Shown: piece after piece, positions 24,850-33,737 of the stretch
Position numbering within the stretch: position 1 is the stretch's first letter
Layout of the letters: every line of letters begins with the position of its first letter
Assembly: GCF_033542235.1 (NCBI RefSeq)
Contig: NZ_JAWRCU010000002.1
Coordinates: 496,001 to 560,000, forward strand
Direction: 5' to 3'
Length of the DNA stretch: 64,000 bases
Source: JAWRCU01 sp033542235
GTDB taxonomy: Bacteria > Pseudomonadota > Alphaproteobacteria > Rhizobiales > Rhizobiaceae
Translations under genes and position numbers: made by a program
Notes under the pieces: generated by a model
Seen by the model: the letters and a program-made list of their open reading frames with translations, nothing else
What the model was told of the DNA's origin: nothing
The model's database searches: none

Positions 24850-26002
24850 TGCAACTGCGAATGCTGCGCTGACGGCGCGGCTTCGCGGACAGATTCGTTT
24901 TTGGACGGTCACAGCCATCGTCCTTGCGCTATTCCTCTATATCTTCAGCGGCATCCTGCTGCCGTTCGTCGCAGGCATGGCGCTCGCCTATTTCCTCGAT
25001 CCCGTAGCCGATCGCCTGCAGCAGTTCGGGCTGTCGCGCTTCATGGCGGCGATCCTGATTCTGGTCGCTTTCATCGTTGTCCTCGCAATCGCGCTGATCA
25101 TCATCGTTCCGATCCTGGCTTCTCAGCTTTCTGACTTCATCGGCCGACTGCCGCAGTATCTCTCCAGGCTGCAGGAGGTGATCACCAGCTTCGATCCGCG
25201 CTGGCTGGAACAGACCTTCGGCGTGAACCTCGGCGCGCTGCGCACCGGGCTGAGCTCGCTCATCAGCCAGGGCTTCAGCTTCGCGACCACTATTGCCGAG
25301 TCCATCTGGAGCTCAGGTCTCGCCCTCTTCAATATCGCGAGCCTCTTCGTCGTGACGCCGGTCGTCGCCTTCTACATGCTGCTCGACTGGGACCGCATGG
25401 TCGCCAAGGTCGACAGCTGGGTGCCGCGCGAGCATGTGGCGACGGTGCGGGCGATCGCGACCGACATCAACACGGCGACAGCCGGTTTCGTACGTGGGCA
25501 GGGTACCCTCTGTCTGGTGCTTGGCATCATGTACGCAGCCGGGCTCACGCTCGTCGGTCTGAATTTCGGCATATTGATCGGCCTTTTCGCCGGCCTGATC
25601 AGCTTCATCCCCTACATTGGCTCCCTGGTCGGGCTGGTCCTGTCGATCGGGGTGGCGATCGTACAGTTCTGGCCGGACTACTGGATGATCGGCGCGGTTC
25701 TGCTGGTCTTCCTCATCGGCCAGTTCATCGAAGGCAACATCCTGCAGCCGCGCCTGGTCGGAAAGAGCGTGGGGCTGCATCCTGTCTGGCTGATGTTCGC
25801 GCTATTCGCCTTCGGCGCGCTGTTCGGCTTCGTCGGCCTGCTGGTTGCAGTCCCATCTGCCGCGGCGATCGCAGTGCTGGTGCGCTTTGCGCTCAGCCGC
25901 TATCTGGAATCGCCGCTCTACACTGGTGAGCCCGAGGAACTGCCAGTGGCTGCCGAAAGGCCGCAGAGGCGGACTGTAAAGACCAATGCCACCAGAAAAT
26001 AG
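24821..26002 (+). CDS. AI-2E family transporter (PerM-like)
   Basis: A 393-residue inner-membrane protein with about eight transmembrane segments and the family pattern: an N-terminal ILLPFVAGMALAYFLDPVAD, a large middle domain with the coiled segment LSDFIGRLPQYLSRLQEVI, FIPYIGSLVG and the closing GQFIEGNILQPRLVGKSVGL. Members export AI-2 in E. coli (TqsA) or act as Na+/H+ antiporters in other bacteria; which applies here is not decidable from sequence. It overlaps the upstream CDP-alcohol transferase gene by 29 bases and the downstream hdaA by 17 bases, so all three are co-translated. Confidence 0.92.
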   Translation: MAKARPEADDATANAALTARLRGQIRFWTVTAIVLALFLYIFSGILLPFVAGMALAYFLDPVADRLQQFGLSRFMAAILILVAFIVVLAIALIIIVPILASQLSDFIGRLPQYLSRLQEVITSFDPRWLEQTFGVNLGALRTGLSSLISQGFSFATTIAESIWSSGLALFNIASLFVVTPVVAFYMLLDWDRMVAKVDSWVPREHVATVRAIATDINTATAGFVRGQGTLCLVLGIMYAAGLTLVGLNFGILIGLFAGLISFIPYIGSLVGLVLSIGVAIVQFWPDYWMIGAVLLVFLIGQFIEGNILQPRLVGKSVGLHPVWLMFALFAFGALFGFVGLLVAVPSAAAIAVLVRFALSRYLESPLYTGEPEELPVAAERPQRRTVKTNATRK

Positions 26003-26687
26003 GCCGCGCCAGCTTCCGCTCGATCTTGTCCATCGCGAAGGCCGTTCCCGCGATCACCTTGTCGTGTCGGAGGCCAACAAGGCGGCCGTCGCGCTCATCG
26101 ATCGCTGGCCCGATTGGCCCTCGCCCGTGGTGGTGCTTGCCGGACCGACGGGCTCGGGGAAATCGCATCTCGGCGCGATCTGGCGGGAGATGTCGGGCGC
26201 ACTCGTGCTCGATCGTCGGACGATAGGCGATGCGGTGGAGTCTGCCAGCAAGGGAAGGACGCTCTTCATCGACGATGCGGACGCCGGCGGGCTAGACGAG
26301 ACCGGCCTGTTCCATGCCATCAACGCCGTCCGTTCGGCAGGCACGCACATGCTGCTCACCGCGCGGCGATTCCCTCAGGCCTGGGGCGTTGGTCTGCCGG
26401 ATCTCTCATCGCGGCTGAAGGCGGCGGCAACCGTCGAGATCCGCGAACCCGACGATGTCGTTCTCGCAGGTGTGATCGCCAAGCTGTTCGCCGACCGTCA
26501 GGTCGAGGTCGATCCGCATGTCGTGCAATTCCTCGTGCGCCGCATCGAGCGCTCGCTCGCCACTGCGATCAGCGTCGTCGAACGGCTCGACAAGGCTGCC
26601 TTGGAAGAGAAGACGCGCATCACGCGAGCGCTTGCCGCCGAAGTGGTGAGTTCGCTGGATGAGGGGCAGGGGGAGTTGGACCTGTAG
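25986..26687 (+). CDS. hdaA: DnaA regulatory inactivator HdaA
   Basis: This AAA+ protein, related to DnaA domain III, works with the loaded beta clamp to convert DnaA-ATP to DnaA-ADP and limit replication initiation. The 233 residues have the clamp-binding hexapeptide QLPLDL at 9-14, a Walker A AGPTGSGKSHL near 52-62, a Walker B-like LFIDDADAGG and sensor/arginine-finger regions (LPDLSSRLKAAATVEI). The clamp motif at the extreme N-terminus is the key support over a generic ATPase. The first bases overlap the AI-2E gene. Confidence 0.93.
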   Translation: MPPENRPRQLPLDLVHREGRSRDHLVVSEANKAAVALIDRWPDWPSPVVVLAGPTGSGKSHLGAIWREMSGALVLDRRTIGDAVESASKGRTLFIDDADAGGLDETGLFHAINAVRSAGTHMLLTARRFPQAWGVGLPDLSSRLKAAATVEIREPDDVVLAGVIAKLFADRQVEVDPHVVQFLVRRIERSLATAISVVERLDKAALEEKTRITRALAAEVVSSLDEGQGELDL

Positions 26688-26714
26688 CCGGCAGTGCAGG
26701 GCCGGACGCCGCCC

Positions 26715-26999
26715 CTACCTACGAAGCCGCTCGAAAACGGCCTCGGCAAAGAGCATGATCCCGACGATTATGCCGTTGGAGAGGAGCCCGACTCCGATCT
26801 GTGCGGAGACCGGGTCGGCAGCGTTAGAGGCCATGGCGGTCGGGATAAGCACCGCGACAAAGACGAGGCCAAGCGCGATCGGCAGCCACCGGTGATGGCC
26901 GCCGCCGGATGGCCTGGCTGCCATGAAAAGCAGCGCAATTAGGAGCCCCATCCGAAAAGGGTCGGCAAGCTGCCCGACAATGATATGCGCGACTTCCAT
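26715..26999 (-). CDS. Small integral membrane protein, hypothetical
   Basis: A 94-residue protein with three likely transmembrane helices (FRMGLLIALLFMAAR, LPIALGLVFVAVLIPTAMAS and IGVGLLSNGIIVGIMLFAEA). The ATG at 26999 has a strong GGGGGAGAG site. I know no function. It converges on hdaA with 27 bases between the stops. Confidence 0.65.
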   Translation of the reverse strand: MEVAHIIVGQLADPFRMGLLIALLFMAARPSGGGHHRWLPIALGLVFVAVLIPTAMASNAADPVSAQIGVGLLSNGIIVGIMLFAEAVFERLRR

Positions 27000-27648
27000 C
27001 TCTCTCCCCCGGTCACCCACCGGCTCGAGCGTTCCTGCCTCGGCATTTTTTGCGAGCGACAGGCGATCCCGGCAGGACGGCCACTGCCATTGATCCTGTT
27101 GCGTTTTCGTTGAGAACTTTCAATCCTGTTCTCGCTTTGGACCGCCGCCGTCAGGAACGGATTTGCAATTCCGCATACCCCCTTATAACCGAACCCTGTT
27201 GCGCACCAGAGACAGCGCCCGAAGCCCACATAATTCGGCTGCGAGTTATCACGTAGCAGCGAAGGCTGGCCCGGTCGGCGTTGATGCTGGACGGTTGGGT
27301 GCAAGGACTAGCTGGCAGCATAGCCGGTGCCGGTCGTTGCCTCGACCTCGGTTCACGTACGCCTGCCTTACAGGCGCGAAATGCAACCGGCCTCGATCCC
27401 CGGACAGAGGCCTGCACAAGCGCTTTGCCCGGATCGAGTTTCAAGCAGATGTGTCTTGATTGTCGGCCTCGACAGCACAGTTCCTGCCGTAAGCAAAATC
27501 AGCGAGTTTCTCAGTCCATAGGGGCTTGCGGGAGGTGCGTCGTGCTTCGCTTGCGCAATCGGCCGCGGCTGATGCCCGCCGGGCATCGTGGCGGGCGAGA
27601 CGCACGAACCAGAAGGGGGGCGGCGGCGAGCTAGGTTAGGAGGCTCCC
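27000..27648. other. Long intergenic stretch with two overlapping hairpins
   Basis: About 650 bases with no supported gene. Near the right end, GATGCCCG/CGGGCATC (27571-27578 and 27580-27587) and GCCCGCC/GGCGGGC (27574-27580 and 27590-27596) share bases and cannot form together. They lie 50 to 75 bases before the amidohydrolase start. The ribosome site AGGAGG is next to the ATG. Confidence 0.4.
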
Positions 27649-28878
27649 ATGCCCAAGACCGTCATTATCTGCGGAAACCTGTTCGACGGTGTCAGCGACG
27701 CATCGCTCGGTCCGATGGAAGTTTTGGTCGAAGATGGCACCATAACCGAAGTTTCCGGCTCGGTCGGCCGGCCAGGCGATGCGAAGGTCCTTGATCTGAG
27801 CGACCGCACGGTGTCTCCAGGTTTCATCGACACCCATGTTCACCTTTGCGTGGACGGACTGAATCTGGCCCGGCAGACACTTCAGTGTTCCCCTGTCAAA
27901 GCACTCGCAGGACTCCATTACGCCCAGCAGTACATGCGCTTCGGCTTCACTACTCTTCGGGACATGGGCGCGCTCGACCCGGAATGGCCGACCCTTAATT
28001 TGCGCGACGCCATCGACCACGGTCTGGCGCGTGGGCCGCGCCTGATCGTTGCGGCCCATATGATCAGCGCAACCGCAGGGCACGGCGATATGCAGGGCAT
28101 GTTCCCCTGCCGCTGCCATATGGGATTGTCCAGGGTCGCGGATTCGCCGGCCAAAATTCGCGAGCTGGTACGGATGGAGCACGCGTTCGGCGGCGATTGG
28201 ATCAAAACGCTGAACACCGGCGGCTATATGAGCGCCGGTGATGATCCGGCGAGAGTGACATGGTTCGAAGACGAGATGCTGGCTCTCGGAGAGACGTCAC
28301 AACAGCTGGGCCTCCCTTTGGCGGTGCATACCGGCGCCGCGGAAGGATGCAAACAGGCGCTGCGTGCCGGCGCGCGCAGCCTGGAGCATTGCTACCTGAT
28401 CGATGACGAAGGCATTGCGATGGCGGAGAAGGCAGACGCGTTTCTCGTTCCCACCATGCAAATGACCCGCGAGGACAAGGCGCTCCTGCTGGCAGGAAAG
28501 CTTCCCCAACATGCGGTCTGGAAATTCCGCCGTGACGTTGCCGCGATCGAGGATGCGCAGAGGCGCATGGCACGAAGCAATGCGAAGATTGCGTATGGAA
28601 CGGATTGCGGCATGTTTCCCTTCAGCGATGGAATTCTCGAGTTTCAGGCGATGACTGCGGCTGGCCTCAGCCCGGCGCGGGCGTTGAAGGCAGGCACCGC
28701 CGTGGCGGCCGAGTTGTTGCAACGCGATGATATCGGCATGCTGGCGCCGGGCAAGCTGGCCGACATTGTCGCAATGCCGGGAGACCCGTTCGAGGATATC
28801 GCCGTCACCGCGAAAGTGGATTTTGTGATGAAGGGTGGTCAGGTCTACCGGCACGGATCCTTCGATCTTCTCCAGTGA
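27649..28878 (+). CDS. Metal-dependent amidohydrolase (imidazolonepropionase-like/Xaa-Pro dipeptidase-like)
   Basis: A 409-residue TIM-barrel amidohydrolase. Metal and catalytic residues can be placed: H63 and H65 (FIDTHVH), K186 in GDWIKTLN as the probable carboxylated lysine, H227 (LAVHTGA), H247 (SLEHC) and D319 (YGTDCG). The C-terminal GMLAPGKLADIVAMPGDP is the returning small beta domain. The D-W-I-K region and overall length fit the group of cytosolic hydrolases of N-acyl or Xaa-Pro/Arg dipeptides. There is no signal peptide. It has a perfect AGGAGG site. The next gene, convergent, is an M20 amidase, so this neighbourhood handles amide or peptide hydrolysis. Confidence 0.87.
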   Translation: MPKTVIICGNLFDGVSDASLGPMEVLVEDGTITEVSGSVGRPGDAKVLDLSDRTVSPGFIDTHVHLCVDGLNLARQTLQCSPVKALAGLHYAQQYMRFGFTTLRDMGALDPEWPTLNLRDAIDHGLARGPRLIVAAHMISATAGHGDMQGMFPCRCHMGLSRVADSPAKIRELVRMEHAFGGDWIKTLNTGGYMSAGDDPARVTWFEDEMLALGETSQQLGLPLAVHTGAAEGCKQALRAGARSLEHCYLIDDEGIAMAEKADAFLVPTMQMTREDKALLLAGKLPQHAVWKFRRDVAAIEDAQRRMARSNAKIAYGTDCGMFPFSDGILEFQAMTAAGLSPARALKAGTAVAAELLQRDDIGMLAPGKLADIVAMPGDPFEDIAVTAKVDFVMKGGQVYRHGSFDLLQ

Positions 28879-28953
28879 CGGGGCCGCTCGCCCTGAAAAT
28901 TCGATGCGCTGGTGTCGAGCTTCCGCATTTTCGGACAGTCCAGGCAGACTAGG

Positions 28954-30228
28954 TCAGCTTGTGCCCAGCCATGCCAGGGCGCCGACGACGAGCGTCTCGA
29001 CGCCTGTCTCCAAAGTGGGATGCAGAATGGGCGCGAATTGCGGGCTGTGATTGACCGGCAATTCGTTCAGCTTGCCGGCCGCTTTGGCTTTTGCATAAGT
29101 CTCGGGATCATTGCCGCCCACGAACCAGAACACAGATGGCACCTGCCAGGCTGTGCCGAAGCAGCCGAAGTCTTCGCTCGCCGGCGCGGGGCCGGTGTGC
29201 TTCACGCGGTCGGCCGAAAAGTAGCCGCGAAATGCCTCCGCGATACGGTTGCTCGCCGTCTCGTCGTTCACGTTCAAGGGATAGCGGTCGAGCGGCGTGA
29301 TCTCTGGCTTGCGGGGAGCGCCCGAGGCCTCGGCCTCGGCATTGACGATTCTCTCGATGGCGTCGAGCACATGCTTGCGCACGCCCGGGTCGAAAGTCCG
29401 CACATTGAGCTTGATGACGGCGTCGTCGGGGATGACGTTCTCCTTGGTGCCGGCCTGCAGCACGCCGACCGTGAGCACCGCGGCATCCGTAGCCGCAACT
29501 TCGCGGGAGATAATGGTCTGGAGCCGCAGGACGACCGATGCCGCCATCACCACGGGATCGATACTGGCCTGCGGCATCGACCCATGCGCGCCGCGCCCGA
29601 ACAGACGGATCTGGAGGCTGTCCGCCGCAGAAGTGATTGGTCCGGCGCTTCCGGCGACGGTGCCCGCGGGACCGACCATGACGTGCTGTCCAAGCACCAC
29701 GTCCGGCATGGGGAAGCGTTGGAGCAGGCCGTCATCGATCATGGCCTGGGCCCCTTGGGCCGTTTCCTCACCCGGCTGGAAGACCGCCATCAGGGTACCC
29801 TTCCAGGCATTGCGCGCCTGCGACAGCAGGGTCGTAGCCGCGACGAGCCACGCTACGTGCATGTCATGGCCGCACATGTGCCCCACCGGGACGACCTTCC
29901 CCTCGGCGTCCGTCGCCGTCACCTTGCTCGCATAGGCAAGGCCGGTATTTTCAGCGATCGGCAGGGCATCCATGTCGGCGCGCAGCATGACCGTCGGCCC
30001 CGCGCCGTTCTGGATCAGTCCGACCACGCCCGTCTTTCCAACGCCGGTTGTGACTTCGTAGCCCGCTTTCCGGAGCCTGTCGGCGGCAATCCCCGCCGTG
30101 CGGGTCTCCTGCATCGACAATTCAGGGTGGGCGTGGATATCCTTGTAAAGCGCTTCGATGTCGGGCAGCAGCTTGGTCATGCCCGTCAGGACAACGGAAG
30201 CGCCGTCGGCGTGAGCGTTCCCAACCAT
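28954..30228 (-). CDS. M20 family amidohydrolase (hippurate hydrolase-like)
   Basis: A dinuclear metal peptidase of 424 residues in the M20D (AmhX/HipO/IAA-amino acid hydrolase) group. Landmarks are IHAHPELSMQETRTAG near 37-52, LRADMDALPIAE, the metal-binding GHMCGHDMHVAW, FQPGEETAQGAQAMI with catalytic Glu, and ASEDFGCFGTAWQVPSVFWF near the end. The dimerisation domain contains FGRGAHGSMPQASIDPV. Likely substrates are N-acyl or aromatic-acyl amino acids. Start 30228 is chosen for its AAGGAG site; the frame remains open upstream without support. It is divergent from the FMN reductase gene. Confidence 0.92.
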   Translation of the reverse strand: MVGNAHADGASVVLTGMTKLLPDIEALYKDIHAHPELSMQETRTAGIAADRLRKAGYEVTTGVGKTGVVGLIQNGAGPTVMLRADMDALPIAENTGLAYASKVTATDAEGKVVPVGHMCGHDMHVAWLVAATTLLSQARNAWKGTLMAVFQPGEETAQGAQAMIDDGLLQRFPMPDVVLGQHVMVGPAGTVAGSAGPITSAADSLQIRLFGRGAHGSMPQASIDPVVMAASVVLRLQTIISREVAATDAAVLTVGVLQAGTKENVIPDDAVIKLNVRTFDPGVRKHVLDAIERIVNAEAEASGAPRKPEITPLDRYPLNVNDETASNRIAEAFRGYFSADRVKHTGPAPASEDFGCFGTAWQVPSVFWFVGGNDPETYAKAKAAGKLNELPVNHSPQFAPILHPTLETGVETLVVGALAWLGTS

Positions 30229-30468
30229 GGCGGGCTCCTTCGTGCTCGACCCTCCGCAGCCTGGAACGACTGGGATGTTACCTAGGAGCATCCGCAGCGA
30301 CGGTAAGACGGTTTCCTTCCGATCAACGTATCGTGAAGTTTGCTGCCAATGCTGCAGCGGCACAATTCGGCTGACATTCGGTTTCGAGAGGCGAAACACC
30401 GAGAAACGATGTCGAGGGATGCCGGGTCGTGCCCGATCGGACAACGTCCGACGGAACAGGAGAACCTC

Positions 30469-31041
30469 ATGACCACGCACAAAGTTGGCTATCTGATCGG
30501 CAGCCTCGCCACGGCCTCCATCAACCGCAAGCTCGCCAAGGCCCTGGTAAAGCTGGCACCTGCCGAACTAGAAATGTCGGAGATTTCCTTCAGGGATCTG
30601 CCGCTCTACAGCTACGACTATGACCCCGACTATCCCCCGGTTGCCAAGGCATTCAAGGCCGCCATCGCGGCCGTCGATGCCGTGTTGTTCATCACGCCCG
30701 AATACAACCGATCCATACCAGGTGCCCTGAAGAACGCGATCGATTGGGCGAGCCGGCCCTACGGCACCAATTCCTTCGCGCGCAAGCCCTCGGCGGTCAT
30801 CGGGACATCGCCCGGCGCGATCGGCACCGCAATTGCCCAGCAGAATTTGCGCAGCGTGTTGAGTTTCTGCAATTCGCCCCAGATGAACGCGCCCGAAGCC
30901 TACATCCAGTTCACTCCGGGGCTGATCACGGACGATGGCGAAGTCACCGACGCAAGCACCGCCGAGTTCCTGCGCACCTTCATGCAGGATTACCATATCT
31001 TCGTTGCCAGAGTTCGGTCGGTGCTGCCCAAGGACGCGTAG
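30469..31041 (+). CDS. NAD(P)H-dependent FMN reductase
   Basis: A flavodoxin-like flavoprotein of 190 residues. The FMN phosphate loop is GSLATASINRKLA at 9-21 and the isoalloxazine contact is FITPEYNRSIPGALKNAIDW near 78-97. These define the NADPH-dependent FMN reductase / chromate-quinone reductase family (ChrR, YieF). It reduces quinones, azo dyes or chromate and limits one-electron redox cycling, known for the family and not shown here. It has a good CAGGAG site before the ATG at 30469. It is divergent from the M20 gene across 240 bases. Confidence 0.92.
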   Translation: MTTHKVGYLIGSLATASINRKLAKALVKLAPAELEMSEISFRDLPLYSYDYDPDYPPVAKAFKAAIAAVDAVLFITPEYNRSIPGALKNAIDWASRPYGTNSFARKPSAVIGTSPGAIGTAIAQQNLRSVLSFCNSPQMNAPEAYIQFTPGLITDDGEVTDASTAEFLRTFMQDYHIFVARVRSVLPKDA

Positions 31042-31202
31042 AGCCTTGTTCCTGCAGATCCGCAGGCCGATTGCCGTGCCGGGACTTGGAGCAAGCCTGC
31101 CGTCCCGACGACTTGCATTCTCGAACGTGTCCCTCGGTCGTCAGGCGATGCAGGCGAGGTCGTAGGTGAAGAGGATCATGCCTCGTCAAATAAATTGAAA
31201 AG

Positions 31203-31279
31203 TGGCGATCCCGGCAGGATTCGAACCTGCGACCATCGGCTTAGAAGGCCGGTGCTCTATCCAGCTGAGCTACGGGACC
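31203..31279 (-). tRNA. tRNA-Arg (anticodon TCT)
   Basis: On the minus strand a full cloverleaf of 77 bases folds: acceptor GGTCCCG with CGGGATC, D arm GCTC/GAGC, anticodon loop CTTCTAA with anticodon TCT, T arm with GTTCGAATC, and an encoded CCA end. One C-A mismatch occurs at the top of the anticodon stem. Confidence 0.96.
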
Positions 31280-31312
31280 GTGGTTCACCGCGCCTAGGGA
31301 ATCTTTACAGCC

Positions 31313-31618
31313 CTAATGCGTCCAAGGCGTTTTGCGGTCATAGCGGAAATTCTCCGCGTAGGAAATCTGCCTGCGCTTGGGTTCCTTCGGCATTTCGACG
31401 CGGTAGGCAATGCCGTTCTTTTCAGCATAGGCGATCGCTTCCTCGCGCGTCTCGAACACCAGCCTGATCTGGCTCTTCATGTCGCCCGAAGAAGTGTAGC
31501 CCATCAGTGGATCGATCTTGCGCCGCTGCTCGGGCTCGAATTCGAGGACCCAATTGCCGGTCTTGGCCGTGCCGGACTGCATGGCGGTCCTGGCTGGGCT
31601 GAAAATGCGTGCGGACAT
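31313..31618 (-). CDS. NDUFS4-like complex I subunit (ETC complex I subunit conserved region)
   Basis: A 101-residue homologue of the mitochondrial NADH:ubiquinone oxidoreductase subunit NDUFS4 (18 kDa). The alphaproteobacterial family hallmarks are the MSARIFSPARTAMQSG start, WVLEFEPE, DPLMGYTSSGDMKSQIRLVF and the C-terminal NFRYDRKTPWTH. It associates with the peripheral arm of complex I. The ATG at 31618 is chosen over an upstream frame opening because the conserved family begins there. It sits alone next to tRNA-Arg and not in the nuo operon. An NDUFS6-like protein is also encoded in this window (53828-54076). Confidence 0.93.
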   Translation of the reverse strand: MSARIFSPARTAMQSGTAKTGNWVLEFEPEQRRKIDPLMGYTSSGDMKSQIRLVFETREEAIAYAEKNGIAYRVEMPKEPKRRQISYAENFRYDRKTPWTH

Positions 31619-31789
31619 GCTCGGAACCTCGGGTCTGCGCTTCGTTGCGCACCGTTTAATCAAAAATGTCTTGTGGCGAAAGGGTGCTCAAATAGGTCAG
31701 GGCAGGGGCCTCGCGCAACGGCGATGTCTACTTGCCGCCACCTGAGGGCTGCAGACGGGCCATTGGCGCCGGCGGCACTGCCCCGGTAT

Positions 31790-31821
31790 GCAAGAGGCGC
31801 GCTGTTGAGCGCGCCTCTTGC
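31790..31821. repeat. Perfect 13-bp hairpin
   Basis: GCAAGAGGCGCGC (31790-31802), loop TGTTGA, GCGCGCCTCTTGC (31809-31821). It is very stable and perfectly paired, but no T run follows on either strand. It lies between the NDUFS4-like gene and the 33-residue membrane peptide gene. Confidence 0.7.
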
Positions 31822-31892
31822 GACCGGCTTCGCAAAAGGTCGAGCGGCCAACTCGCCGCGCTATTATCGAGGCGGAGACTAAGGCGCCCGAG

Positions 31893-31994
31893 CTAGCGGA
31901 AGCGCGAACTTGCGTCGGCGTAGGCGAGTGTTGCCACGAAGATGCCAAAGACAACCAGGACGGCAGCGACGACGAGCACAGTATCGGTGGACAT
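31893..31994 (-). CDS. Single-span membrane peptide (33 residues)
   Basis: On the minus strand an ATG at 31994 opens a short frame MSTDTVLVVAAVLVVFGIFV, continuing ATLAYADASSRFR and then TAG. It is one transmembrane helix with a short charged tail. Similar 30- to 40-residue peptides starting M-S-T-D-T-x-L-V and with L-A-Y-A-D at the end recur in rhizobia, as I recall. The ribosome site (TGGGGTTC) is only fair. Function is unknown. Confidence 0.55.
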   Translation of the reverse strand: MSTDTVLVVAAVLVVFGIFVATLAYADASSRFR

Positions 31995-32329
31995 GATGAA
32001 CCCCATTGAGCTTGGCCATCGATGACAGTGTCCAGCCGCAATGGTGTTGATCTAGATCAATGGCAGCCTCGTCCCCTCCAGCCGCTAGCTGCGAGAGTGA
32101 CCCCGCCGGTGTTGCCTTCCGCAGTTCAGCAGACGGCTTGATGGGCGGTAAGAACGAAAACCAGCTGAGAGCCAGAGCCTCGCTTCAACCCGGTATCGTC
32201 GATGAACCGACATCAAATTTCACGATGCCACGCGCGAGGCAGGGGAGACACTGATTCTGCGACGTTTCGGTCCTGGCTATTTTTCGCACTTGCCTTCAAG
32301 GCTTTGAGAAACTAGGTGTCGCGCTTCGT

Positions 32330-32406
32330 CGGAGTGTAGCGCAGCCTGGTAGCGCACCTGATTTGGGATCAGGGGGTCGCAGGTTCGAATCCTGCCACTC
32401 CGACCA
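32330..32406 (+). tRNA. tRNA-Pro (anticodon TGG)
   Basis: A 77-base cloverleaf: acceptor CGGAGTG with CACTCCG, anticodon stem CCTGA/TCAGG around TTTGGGA with anticodon TGG, T loop GTTCGAATC, discriminator A and encoded CCA. Confidence 0.97.
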
Positions 32407-32630
32407 TTGTTTTTTCGGCTGAGGGTAGCTGACTCGCCCAGCGATGTCTCTGATGTGACCTGCTCTCGCCAGGATGCAGGGCACGCAGACGAGCCGATCC
32501 CGCGCTTGATCGCAGATCCTTTCCAAGGATGATCCGCCGCGAGAAGGTCCTGACAACGAGACAAGCAGTTCGAATGATTCGCCGACCTGCTTGGCGCGGT
32601 TCCGGAGCCGAATGGGCTAAGACCAGGCGT

Positions 32631-33494
32631 TCAGGCGCCCGCCTGTCGCGAATCGCTTGCGGAGCCCTTGGCGGCGGCAGCGGATTCTTTGGTCGAGCCC
32701 ATCTGGGCCAGCTTTGCCATCCGCCGGGCAGCCTCTGCGAGCGCCTCGCAATGCTGATCGAAGTTCTGGTCGATGATCTGCCCGTAGGGGCCGGTCAGTC
32801 CCACCGCATATACAACCTCGCCGCTGGTCGGATTGATCGGGAAAGCGACCGAGCCGAGACCCGGAACATGCTCCGCCAGGTCGGTGGCGTAACCACGCTG
32901 GCGCACCTCGGCGAGTTCCCTGATCAGCTCCGAGAGCTTGGTCTTTGTCCTGTCGGTGTAGCTGCGCAGCTCCGTCGCCAATATCTTTTTCACAGTCTCC
33001 GGCGGATGAAATGCAAGTATCGCCTTGGCCGAGGCGGTGGCGTTCACAGGCATCGTCATTCCCGGCATGACATAGGTCCGTATCGGGCTGTCGGGCGCGA
33101 CGCACGTGACGGAGCGCACTTCGACGCCATCGAACTTCGAGAGGAAGGCGGACTGCCCGGTCCGATCCGCCAGATCCTGGAGCGGTCGCTGGGCGAGCGT
33201 TGCGAGCCAGCCGCTGTCCGGGGACATCTGAAGCAGCTGAAGCAGGCGGTCGCCAAGGCGGTATGACCGGTTGCGACCGCTGTCTGCGTTGATCATTCCG
33301 CTTTCGATCAGGGCATGCAGCAGCCTGTTGATCGTGGTCTTGGGCAATCCCAGCGTCGTTTCCAGTTCTGTCGCCGTCAGGCCGTCCTCGAACGGCGCCA
33401 CCGTTTCCATGATCGAGATGTAGCGCTCGAGCGGACTGTCCTTGGTGCTCGGCTTCTTCGACTTCCTGTTCACGGGCACCCATCCGCCTGACAA
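32631..33494 (-). CDS. IclR family transcriptional regulator
   Basis: A 287-residue IclR regulator. The N-terminal winged helix is at about 22-85 (SPLERYISIMETVAPFEDGL, then ELETTLGLPKTTINRLLHAL). The C-terminal effector domain (GAF-like) carries the family end-signature region (GYATDLAEHVPGLGSVAFPI). It is divergent from the catabolic and ABC transporter cluster that starts at 33738, with 243 bases between the starts, so it is the obvious candidate controller. An imperfect palindrome CGG-N8-CCG (33706-33719) just after a promoter-like -10 could be an operator. The effector is probably the transported amino compound or a breakdown product. Confidence 0.92.
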   Translation of the reverse strand: MSGGWVPVNRKSKKPSTKDSPLERYISIMETVAPFEDGLTATELETTLGLPKTTINRLLHALIESGMINADSGRNRSYRLGDRLLQLLQMSPDSGWLATLAQRPLQDLADRTGQSAFLSKFDGVEVRSVTCVAPDSPIRTYVMPGMTMPVNATASAKAILAFHPPETVKKILATELRSYTDRTKTKLSELIRELAEVRQRGYATDLAEHVPGLGSVAFPINPTSGEVVYAVGLTGPYGQIIDQNFDQHCEALAEAARRMAKLAQMGSTKESAAAAKGSASDSRQAGA

Positions 33495-33678
33495 TTGCGA
33501 CTGCTGAAAACGTTATCGTTCAAAACAAATACCAGGGGCAAGGTCGGCCTCCCGTTATCCCGCCGTTCCTTCGGCCAGCTGTTCTGCTGCGAGCAACCGG
33601 CTCGACGCAGACATGCGGGGCTTCACCCACGTGTTCATTCCGAAATGTGGCATTAGTCTCGATTTACGGAATTCTGGA

Positions 33679-33719
33679 TTGACTCGCAAGCAGGATACTG
33701 ATTATCGGAACCAGTACCG
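33679..33719 (+). promoter_or_regulatory. Possible promoter and operator of the IclR-linked cluster
   Basis: TTGACT at 33679-33684 and GATTAT at 33700-33705 are 15 bases apart. Directly after them lies the imperfect palindrome CGGAACCAGTACCG (33706-33719), with 10 of 14 positions symmetrical. Its position suits a repressor site. The spacing of the promoter boxes is short and the call is tentative. Confidence 0.3.
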
Positions 33720-33737
33720 TTTTTCGGAGGGTTAAAG

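Noticed and set aside
31195..31467. Open frame on the plus strand starting with GDPGRIRTCDHRL
   Set aside because: It is the antisense translation of the tRNA-Arg gene, a well known source of false proteins.
32330..32406. tRNA-Pro as an attachment site for an integrated element
   Set aside because: No integrase gene and no duplicate of the tRNA 3' end was seen in the window.
32277..32564. Open frame on the minus strand containing SGRIRTCDPLIPNQVRY
   Set aside because: It is the antisense translation of the tRNA-Pro gene, another common annotation artefact.
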